Source of the DNA: Parcubacteria group bacterium RIFCSPHIGHO2_01_FULL_47_10b
GTDB lineage: Bacteria; Patescibacteriota; Minisyncoccia; 2-01-FULL-47-10
Reading direction: 5' to 3'
NCBI GenBank assembly: GCA_001824325.1
Contig: MHXC01000006.1
Coordinates: forward strand, 1-12,262
DNA length: 12,262 bases
Part shown: positions 1 through 5,347 of the stretch, in pieces
How positions within the stretch are numbered: the stretch's first letter is position 1
Layout: each line of letters begins with the position of its first letter
Position numbers and translations under genes: made by a program
The notes under the pieces: model-generated
What the model saw: the letters and a program-made list of their open reading frames with translations, nothing else
Database searches by the model: none
Told to the model about the DNA's origin: nothing

Positions 1-1
1 C

Positions 2-376
2 CCAACAAGGCAAGCACGATAGGGGACGGACAGCAACGCTGTTCGAATAAACAGAGACCCCGCCTGTAAGGGCGGGGAGATTCATGATGATTTTTTTCGT
101 GAATGCCCCTCGTTCATCAATTTTCGTTGTACGAATTGATTGGATTTGAGTATGAGCAAACTTCTTCAAATTGCTTATCGCGTCGATGACCTCAAGAATA
201 TCCGCGAGTTCTTCAATGGATTCGCTCTCGCAAAATTCTTTAACTTCCTCCAGTAGCTTTTCTTTGAGTTTTTCCCGATACTCGGCATTATCAGCCACGC
301 GAGTTATTGGTGTTTTCCCATTCCGTTTAATGATTTCAGGAATTTTGTCTCGGACGAGTTTGTTGTATTTCGTAAT
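2..376 (-). CDS. MazG-like all-alpha NTP pyrophosphohydrolase (YNKLVRDKIPEII family); unusual start, 3' end uncertain
   Basis: The frame encodes YNKLVRDKIPEII near its N-terminus, the signature of the phosphoribosyl-ATP pyrophosphohydrolase-like family (COG4997-type), a branch of the MazG superfamily predicted to hydrolyse non-canonical NTPs. The metal-binding pattern is present as EExxE (residues 43-47) and ExxD (56-59), counted from an ATT at 374-376. No ATG, GTG or TTG sits close upstream of the conserved block. ATT gives the family's usual three-residue lead; the nearest conventional in-frame start noticed is a TTG well inside the upstream gene. Similarity ends near residue 95 (RGAFTKK), yet the frame stays open to the window edge, through the terminator hairpin. 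Removing one A from the seven-A run (plus-strand T's at 91-97) would bring in a TGA at 82-84 and give a protein of about 97 residues, near the usual length. A frame error or frameshift is therefore likely. The gene starts just after the NIF3-like gene and is last in the unit. Confidence 0.72.
   Translation of the reverse strand, partial: MTKYNKLVRDKIPEIIKRNGKTPITRVADNAEYREKLKEKLLEEVKEFCESESIEELADILEVIDAISNLKKFAHTQIQSIRTTKIDERGAFTKKIIMNLPALTGGVSVYSNSVAVRPLSCLPCW
46..77 (-). terminator. Rho-independent terminator candidate closing the eight-gene minus-strand unit
   Basis: Read on the minus strand, CCCCGCC (71-77) pairs perfectly with GGCGGGG (58-64) around a six-base CTTACA loop. The stem is followed by TCTCTGTTTATT, a T-rich but interrupted tract. 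It lies just past the expected end of the MazG-like gene and no further gene is seen to its left, so it probably ends the transcription unit. The broken T tract makes it less than canonical. On the plus strand the nearest long T run is about 13 bases from the stem, so that orientation is less convincing. Confidence 0.6.
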
Positions 377-389
377 AGGAAATCGGTAA

Positions 390-746
390 TCACAGTTTTT
401 CCAGAGGATATATATCGTATGCAACTTCTTCGTAGGGGTGAACTTGTTTGATTGCCTTAATAACAGCTTCGATTGTATCGCGTTCGCATACGGCCTCAAT
501 CCGTTCTTCAACAACGGATTCCAATGTTCCAACTATCCCGATCGTCGGATGGGATCCTTCCTCGGGCCTAAATCGTCCGATTCCTTTCGACGCAAAGCTA
601 CAGTGCTTGTAGTTGCCGATTCTTCCAGCGCCTGCTTTTCCCATGGCTTCGCGAACGATGTCCGCGTGCGATTCTGGAGCGAATACGACGATTTTAACGG
701 TTTTCGACTCAGGCATGTATGTTGTAAAAAAGTTTACAAACATCAT
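390..746 (-). CDS. Standalone NIF3/YqfO C-terminal-like (PII/CutA-like fold) protein
   Basis: From about residue 18 (KIVVFAPESHAD) to the end, this 118-residue protein matches the small domain inserted in NIF3/YqfO proteins and also found alone (COG3323-like). Recognisable blocks are GAGRIGNYKHCSF (38-51), GRFRPEEGSHPTIG (57-70) and HPYEEVAYDIYPLE (103-116). The fold resembles PII and CutA proteins, which form trimers; no enzymatic role is established for the solo form. Two starts are possible. ATG at 744-746 has a strong GGAGG six bases upstream but adds a non-conserved segment and overlaps the Nudix gene by 38 bases. ATG at 714-716 (MPESKTV) overlaps it by 8 bases (ATGCCTGA), starts nearer the conserved domain and lacks a visible Shine-Dalgarno. 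I chose 746 for its ribosome site; 716 remains credible. The MazG-like gene follows at once, so the two are probably co-translated. Confidence 0.85.
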   Translation of the reverse strand: MMFVNFFTTYMPESKTVKIVVFAPESHADIVREAMGKAGAGRIGNYKHCSFASKGIGRFRPEEGSHPTIGIVGTLESVVEERIEAVCERDTIEAVIKAIKQVHPYEEVAYDIYPLEKL

Positions 747-1155
747 CTAAATCCTCCACAATTTCGGCTTTTTCCATTGCAAGGATTTCAGTTGGCGATT
801 TCCATGCGAATTCCTTGTGCTCATATGTATTTATTCTGATTTTGGGCAAGGAGCCGAATGTTGTAGAAAACATATGGAACACAAAATCATAATCCCCATG
901 ATGATGAAAAGTTTTTCCAAAGTAGCTTATTTTCTCCTCGGGGATATCTAGGCCAGTTTCCTCCCTAACTTCTCGCAAAACAGCTTTTTCGATACTCTCG
1001 CCTTTCTGAACCTTTCCTGCGGGTAGTCCCCATCTCCCACCCTGTGACTTCTCTCTATGCCTTTGCAGAAGAATAATTTTGCCATCGCATTCGATAAAAC
1101 AACTGGCTATTTCAAATCGAGGGTTGAAGTTTTCGGGAATTTTATTGTATCGCAT
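709..1155 (-). CDS. Nudix hydrolase
   Basis: A full Nudix box GX5EX7REUXEEXGU is present from G47 to L69 (E53, R61, E62, E65, E66), preceded by RWGLPAGK, which is typical of the fold. Nudix enzymes cleave nucleoside diphosphates linked to another group, using Mg bound by the box glutamates. The substrate cannot be read from the sequence; general hydrolases of the MutT/ADP-ribose type look similar. The reading frame extends to an ATG at 1222-1224, but that adds 23 residues antisense-free yet out of frame within the SecA zinc-finger region. The ATG at 1153-1155 clears secA and has AAGGA ten bases upstream, giving 148 residues, a normal single-domain length. The first conserved strand (FEIASCFIECDGKIILLQR) starts soon after. 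The gene follows secA by 13 bases and overlaps the NIF3-like gene. With the MazG-like gene at the end of the unit, it suggests a nucleotide clean-up group; that grouping is inference. Confidence 0.93.
   Translation of the reverse strand: MRYNKIPENFNPRFEIASCFIECDGKIILLQRHREKSQGGRWGLPAGKVQKGESIEKAVLREVREETGLDIPEEKISYFGKTFHHHGDYDFVFHMFSTTFGSLPKIRINTYEHKEFAWKSPTEILAMEKAEIVEDLDDVCKLFYNIHA
753..757 (-). promoter_or_regulatory. Shine-Dalgarno GGAGG deciding the start of the NIF3-like gene
   Basis: GGAGG lies six bases before the ATG at 744-746, inside the 3' end of the Nudix coding sequence. It is the strongest ribosome site in the window and favours the longer N-terminus of the NIF3-like protein. 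It may be partly coincidental, because the same bases encode Val-Glu-Asp of the Nudix protein. Confidence 0.55.
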
Positions 1156-1165
1156 GAATATTAGT

Positions 1166-1170
1166 TCCTT
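1166..1170 (-). promoter_or_regulatory. Shine-Dalgarno AAGGA for the Nudix gene, overlapping the secA stop codon
   Basis: TAAGGA joins the secA stop (TAA at 1169-1171) to a purine-rich ribosome site ten bases before the Nudix ATG at 1153-1155. It supports that start over the longer frame from 1224 and suggests translation of the Nudix gene is linked to termination on secA. Confidence 0.5.
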
Positions 1171-3958
1171 ACGCCCCGTGACACTTCTTGAATTTTTTTC
1201 CACTCCCACACGGACACGGATCATTTCGCCCGATATTCAAGAACCGCGGGTCAGTTGTTTTTGTCGACTCTATTGCTGCGCTATCAGGGCTAGAGCTTGC
1301 AAATGGATTGAGCGCTGATTTCGACGGGCCGCTTAACACCATGGTTGGCTGTTTTTCTTCGAATGACGTAATGTCTTTTTGGACAACTTGGATCTTACTG
1401 ATGGCGCTGATGACCTGGGTGCGTATTTCGACAAGTAGATTTTTGAACGCAATATTGCCTTCTCGTTTGTATTCGACTAATGGATCTTTCTGGCCGTACG
1501 CTCGCAGTCGTACCGCATCTCGAACTCGCTGCATATGATCTAGGTGCATGGTCCAGAGCATGTCGATACTGGAAAGAGTGATGACTTTTTCAAGATTGCG
1601 GAGTCGTTCAATTCCTACCGCTTTTTCACGCTGTTCGTATTGCGCAAATACTACTGTTCGGACTGCTTCGATTATGTGTTCGCGTTTATCGTTTGCATTT
1701 CCACTACCATCGATAACAGCACGCAAGGAATCAGTAATCGGCGGATGAACATTGAGAAGCGCTCGCACTGCCTCTCCGATTTCCTCCACGTTCCAACCGC
1801 TGATCTCGTCGCCTGGCGTATGAATCGAGGCGATACTCACGATTTCTTCTTCGAAGAAGTTCACCACGCGCTCCCGAATTGGGTTAATGGCGTCAGCGGC
1901 GCTCTCGAGTTTTTTGTCCGCTGCGTTCATCGCGACATCAGCCATCAAAATCTTTCGTCGCATCGAATAGATCGCCTCACGTTGCTTATTCAGCACCTCG
2001 TCGTAGCGCAATACGTATTTGCGAATATCAAAGTTATGGCCTTCGATTGAGGTTTGTGCTCGTTCGATTGCTTTCGAGATCATGCTGTTCTCGATTGGCA
2101 CGTCCTCGGGTAGTCCCAATCGCTGCATAATCGATTTTGGTCGGTCGCCGCCGAATATGCGCATAACGTCGTCATCCATAGAAACGAAAAACCTTGTTTC
2201 TCCTTGATCACCCTGGCGACCGCTACGTCCGCGAAGCTGGTTATCGATGCGGCGGGCTTCGTGCCGTTCGGTGCCCAGTACAAACAGTCCGCCAAGCGCG
2301 CGAATCTCGTTTGCTTCCTCGTCAGTGCAAGGATTGCCACCAAGTTTAATATCAACACCACGGCCAGCCATATTCGTTGCCACCGTCACAGAGCCCTTAT
2401 GCCCGGCTTGCGCAATAATCTGGGCTTCTCGCTCGTGATTTTTTGCATTTAACACTTCATGAGGAATTCCATCTTCTTTGAGTAGCGTTGCGAGCAGTTC
2501 GTTTTTTTCGATCGACACGGTACCGATAAGTACGGGTTGTCCTTTCTCATGACGCGCCCGTACTTCATTTATGATCGCTCTGTACTTCCCCGTTTCGGTT
2601 GTGTAGACGAAATCCGGATTATCGATGCGAACCATTGGGCGATGGGTGGGTAATTCAATAACGTCGAGACCATATACGCTTCCGAATTCCTCGCGCGACG
2701 TTGCTGCAGTACCAGTCATGCCAGAGAGCTTGGGGTATTTGCGGAATAAATTTTGGAATGTGATAGTGGCAAGTGTTCGGGACTCCTCTTTGATCTTCAC
2801 GCCTTCCTTGGCTTCGAGCGCTTGGTGTAGTCCTTCGGAATAGCGACGATCCGGCATGAGCCGCCCCGTAAACTCGTCGACAATGACCACTTTATCGTCT
2901 TTAACAATATAGTCTTTGTCTTTATGGAATAGCACTTTGGCGCGTAACGCCTGTTCGAGATGGTACACCAAATCAATGTGTGCACCGGAATACAAATTCT
3001 TGACACCGATGAGTCGTTCTGCTGCGTCAATGCCCTTATCAGATAGACTGACAGCGCGCTGTTTTTCGTCGACGTTGTAGTCAACGCCCTCGGTAAGCTG
3101 CGGCGCGATGTGTGAAAATTTGAGATATAGTTCGCTTGATTCTTCATCGGCACTCGAAATGATAAGTGGAGTGCGGGCTTCGTCGATTAAAATAGAGTCG
3201 ATTTCGTCGATGATTGCAAAATAGTAGTCGCGCTGAACAAGCTGTTCGCGCGAATGAGCGAGGTTATCGCGCAAATAGTCGAAGCCGAAAATGTTGTTGG
3301 TGCCGTAGGTGATATCGGCTGCGTATGCCTGACTGCGCGGCACGGGGCGCAGATATTCGTGCACCACTCGGAATGACCCCGTTTCGTCGCGCTCCTGGTC
3401 TGCCTCCCCTTCTGTATTTCCATCACTCTTTTTGATAAACGAAGGGTCATAGACATATGCTTCTTCTTGTGTGATACAGCCAATAGTAAGACCAAGCGCG
3501 TGATGAATTTGTCCCATCCAGACCGCGTCGCGGCGGGCCAAGTAGTCGTTTACGGTGACAATGTGTACGCCGCGGCCGGTAAGTCCGTTGAGATAGCTCG
3601 GTAGTGTCGCAACAAGCGTTTTTCCTTCGCCGGTCTTCATTTCCACAATCTTGCCGCGATGGATTACCATGCCTCCCTTAAGCTGTACGTCGAAATGGCG
3701 CTGGCCTAATGTGCGCTTAGAAGCCTCGCGAACAAGCGCAAATGCTTCGGGTAATATTTCTTCGAGAACCGCGCTTTGTCGCTCAGGCGTTTCAGATCGC
3801 ACTTTATGCAGTAATGTTTCGCTACGTGTTTTTAGGTCTGCATCGGAAAGCTGCTCGAGTGCTGGCTCGTATGCATTGATTTGTTCTACGTATGAATCGT
3901 AATTTTTCAGTTCCCGCGCATTGCCTCGGCGCTGAAAGAGAGAATCAAGTATGCTCAT
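1169..3958 (-). CDS. secA: Protein translocase subunit SecA
   Basis: SecA is the ATPase motor that pushes unfolded preproteins through the SecYEG channel. The 929 residues carry all main landmarks: Walker A MKTGEGKT (107-114), Walker B DEIDSILIDEAR (251-262), GMTGTA (413-418), ATNMAGRGVDI (527-537) and LRGRSGRQGD (575-584). The helical scaffold and wing follow, then a C-terminal SEC-C zinc motif with C915, C917, C926 and H927, which in other bacteria can bind SecB or ribosomes. The length is normal (E. coli SecA is 901). Residues about 169-207 form an extra charged segment (RDETGSFRVVHEYLRP and flanks) between the GCITQEEAYVYD strand and the conserved AYAADITYGTNN; classical SecA is much shorter here. 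The ATG at 3956-3958 has only a weak AGG nearby and follows hpf by 28 bases. Two exported proteins lie upstream in the same unit and are likely clients. Confidence 0.98.
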   Translation of the reverse strand: MSILDSLFQRRGNARELKNYDSYVEQINAYEPALEQLSDADLKTRSETLLHKVRSETPERQSAVLEEILPEAFALVREASKRTLGQRHFDVQLKGGMVIHRGKIVEMKTGEGKTLVATLPSYLNGLTGRGVHIVTVNDYLARRDAVWMGQIHHALGLTIGCITQEEAYVYDPSFIKKSDGNTEGEADQERDETGSFRVVHEYLRPVPRSQAYAADITYGTNNIFGFDYLRDNLAHSREQLVQRDYYFAIIDEIDSILIDEARTPLIISSADEESSELYLKFSHIAPQLTEGVDYNVDEKQRAVSLSDKGIDAAERLIGVKNLYSGAHIDLVYHLEQALRAKVLFHKDKDYIVKDDKVVIVDEFTGRLMPDRRYSEGLHQALEAKEGVKIKEESRTLATITFQNLFRKYPKLSGMTGTAATSREEFGSVYGLDVIELPTHRPMVRIDNPDFVYTTETGKYRAIINEVRARHEKGQPVLIGTVSIEKNELLATLLKEDGIPHEVLNAKNHEREAQIIAQAGHKGSVTVATNMAGRGVDIKLGGNPCTDEEANEIRALGGLFVLGTERHEARRIDNQLRGRSGRQGDQGETRFFVSMDDDVMRIFGGDRPKSIMQRLGLPEDVPIENSMISKAIERAQTSIEGHNFDIRKYVLRYDEVLNKQREAIYSMRRKILMADVAMNAADKKLESAADAINPIRERVVNFFEEEIVSIASIHTPGDEISGWNVEEIGEAVRALLNVHPPITDSLRAVIDGSGNANDKREHIIEAVRTVVFAQYEQREKAVGIERLRNLEKVITLSSIDMLWTMHLDHMQRVRDAVRLRAYGQKDPLVEYKREGNIAFKNLLVEIRTQVISAISKIQVVQKDITSFEEKQPTMVLSGPSKSALNPFASSSPDSAAIESTKTTDPRFLNIGRNDPCPCGSGKKFKKCHGA

Positions 3959-3986
3959 GCGCCTATATGTTCATCAATCATGTCGC

Positions 3987-4361
3987 TCATTGTCTTCCAA
4001 GAAGCCGGGAAAATCGTTGAGAAATCTTGTTGCGCAGATCTCGTTGTCGCTTTACGCCGATTGTTTTTGCCTTTCCTCGGCGCAAAGCTCGCTTCAACTT
4101 TGTTTCGACAAGGTCGATCAGCTCATGTTCCTCCGATGCCTGATCCTCAAATGCGATAACAGTACCGTTGACAGTAATGCTTGCATGAAGTTCAAAGATT
4201 TTTCCGGTTTGCTTGTTTGAGAAGCGTTTAAAATGTAAATGTAATACGGGCTCGGGATTCACGTTCGTCACGAACCGTTCAAGAATTTCGACTTTCTTAT
4301 TAATATACTCTTCCAGTTCGTTTGTCAATTGTAAACCCGATGTCTCGATTTGTACATTCAT
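3987..4361 (-). CDS. hpf: Ribosome hibernation promoting factor, short HPF/RaiA type
   Basis: The 124-residue protein has the HPF/RaiA/YfiA domain: MNVQIETSGLQLTNELEEYI at the start, the conserved FEDQASEEHELIDLVETKLKRALRR segment (about 71-95) and a very basic C-terminal tail. These proteins bind the decoding centre of the 30S subunit and silence ribosomes in stationary phase or starvation. No second dimerisation domain follows, so it is the short form rather than the long form common in many Gram-positive bacteria. The start is the only ATG matching the family N-terminus. It has no Shine-Dalgarno: the 32-base gap after murB ends in an ACCACCACCACCC repeat next to the ATG. hpf directly before secA is a common bacterial arrangement. 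Translation may depend on coupling to murB or on another initiation route. Confidence 0.94.
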   Translation of the reverse strand: MNVQIETSGLQLTNELEEYINKKVEILERFVTNVNPEPVLHLHFKRFSNKQTGKIFELHASITVNGTVIAFEDQASEEHELIDLVETKLKRALRRGKAKTIGVKRQRDLRNKISQRFSRLLGRQ

Positions 4362-4393
4362 GGGTGGTGGTGGTTCGTTAATTATTACGAAAG

Positions 4394-5347
4394 TCAGTCA
4401 AAACCAACATATGCGATCTCTTCTTGAAGGCGAATACCGTATTTATTCCTTATGCGCTGCTTGATGGTGCTCGTCATCATGATCACATGCTCTGCCGTGC
4501 CTCCGCCCACATTCACTAAAAAATTCGCATGTTTCGGAGATACTTGTATGCCGCCAATGCGGAATCCGCGCATGCCAATTGCGTCGATGAGAAATGCCGC
4601 AGGTATTTTGCCATTCCAGCGCTTAGTGTACAGTTCGCGAATATCAGGATTTGCCTCGACAAACGGGATGATAAACGACTTATCTTTGATGTTTTTGAAC
4701 GTTGATCCCGCACTCGGTTCTTTTGGATGGCGCTCGTCGCGGTACGTTTGAATCTGAATGTTTTTACGCTTGAGCTCTGTAGAGTCTGCTGGTTTGAGCT
4801 TGAGCGATGCACCAATAACCAAGTCTCCTGCGCGATGCGTTTTGAACGAGCTGTGTCGATAGTCGAACCCTACGTCAGCCGGAGCCAGATCATACATTTC
4901 CCCTGTTGCATGATTGATGGCCCTCACGTTTGCGACAACGTCACTCAATGTGCCGCCTACAGTGGGATAATATGCGCCAATATTGCCACGTATCGCCCCT
5001 CCCATGTCGCCAGGGATCCCCTGTCCCCACTCCACGCCTTGGAGCCCCTCGCGCGTTGCAGTGTCAACAACATCTTGCCAGCGGGCTCCCGAGTCAACAT
5101 GAAGAACATCTCCCTCGCGCGTGATTTTTTTGAGCGTTGGATGAATTACAAGGCCGTTAAATCCCTTATCTGAAATCAGAATATTACTGCCACCACCAAG
5201 AATAAAGTGCGGCAGTCCTTCAGCGTGTGCTTCGCGTAACGCTTTTGCAATTTCGAGCGGGTCGTCACCCTGCAAAAAATAGCGGGCTGGACCTCCGATC
5301 TTGTAATACGTGTAGGGGGCTAATAGTATGTTTTCTTCGATGCTCAT
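4394..5347 (-). CDS. murB: UDP-N-acetylenolpyruvoylglucosamine reductase
   Basis: MurB is the FAD enzyme that uses NADPH to reduce enolpyruvyl-UDP-GlcNAc to UDP-MurNAc, an early cytoplasmic step of peptidoglycan synthesis. The 317 residues begin with YTYYKIGGPARYF (12-24), the usual substrate/FAD entry motif, followed by GGGSNILISDKGFNGLVI (51-68) and GIPGDMGGAIRGNIGAYY (110-127) for FAD. The active-site trio is visible: R164 in YRHSSFK, the proton-donor S215 in AGSTFKN and the C-terminal glutamate E310 in LQEEIAYVG. The usual GSFFKNP-type motif reads GSTFKNI here, a mild variation that keeps the serine. The compact central region suggests the form lacking the extra loop of E. coli MurB. Its ATG overlaps the protease stop (ATGA at 5344-5347), so translation is coupled. 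Its presence means the organism can make at least part of a murein wall. Confidence 0.97.
   Translation of the reverse strand: MSIEENILLAPYTYYKIGGPARYFLQGDDPLEIAKALREAHAEGLPHFILGGGSNILISDKGFNGLVIHPTLKKITREGDVLHVDSGARWQDVVDTATREGLQGVEWGQGIPGDMGGAIRGNIGAYYPTVGGTLSDVVANVRAINHATGEMYDLAPADVGFDYRHSSFKTHRAGDLVIGASLKLKPADSTELKRKNIQIQTYRDERHPKEPSAGSTFKNIKDKSFIIPFVEANPDIRELYTKRWNGKIPAAFLIDAIGMRGFRIGGIQVSPKHANFLVNVGGGTAEHVIMMTSTIKQRIRNKYGIRLQEEIAYVGFD

Noticed and set aside
1156..1224. Nudix start at 1222-1224 giving 171 residues
   Set aside because: The added 23 residues overlap the SecA zinc-finger coding sequence in another frame, are not conserved, and a better-placed start with a ribosome site follows secA.
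1544..2050. Plus-strand 168-codon frame opposite secA
   Set aside because: Antisense shadow of the conserved SecA helical region; no family match and no start signal.
4374..4391. Inverted repeat TTCGT...ACGAA between murB and hpf as a possible terminator or operator
   Set aside because: Only five pairs with an eight-base loop and no T tract; too weak to call, mentioned only as context for the hpf leader.
4374..4420. A -35/-10 promoter for hpf-secA (TTGGTT with TAATTA at 17 bases)
   Set aside because: The -10 matches the consensus at only two positions; compatible with chance in A/T-rich sequence.
390..5347. Recoding of UGA as glycine or tryptophan, seen in some Patescibacteria lineages
   Set aside because: UGA ends the NIF3-like, Nudix, hpf and murB genes exactly where their families end, so it is a normal stop.
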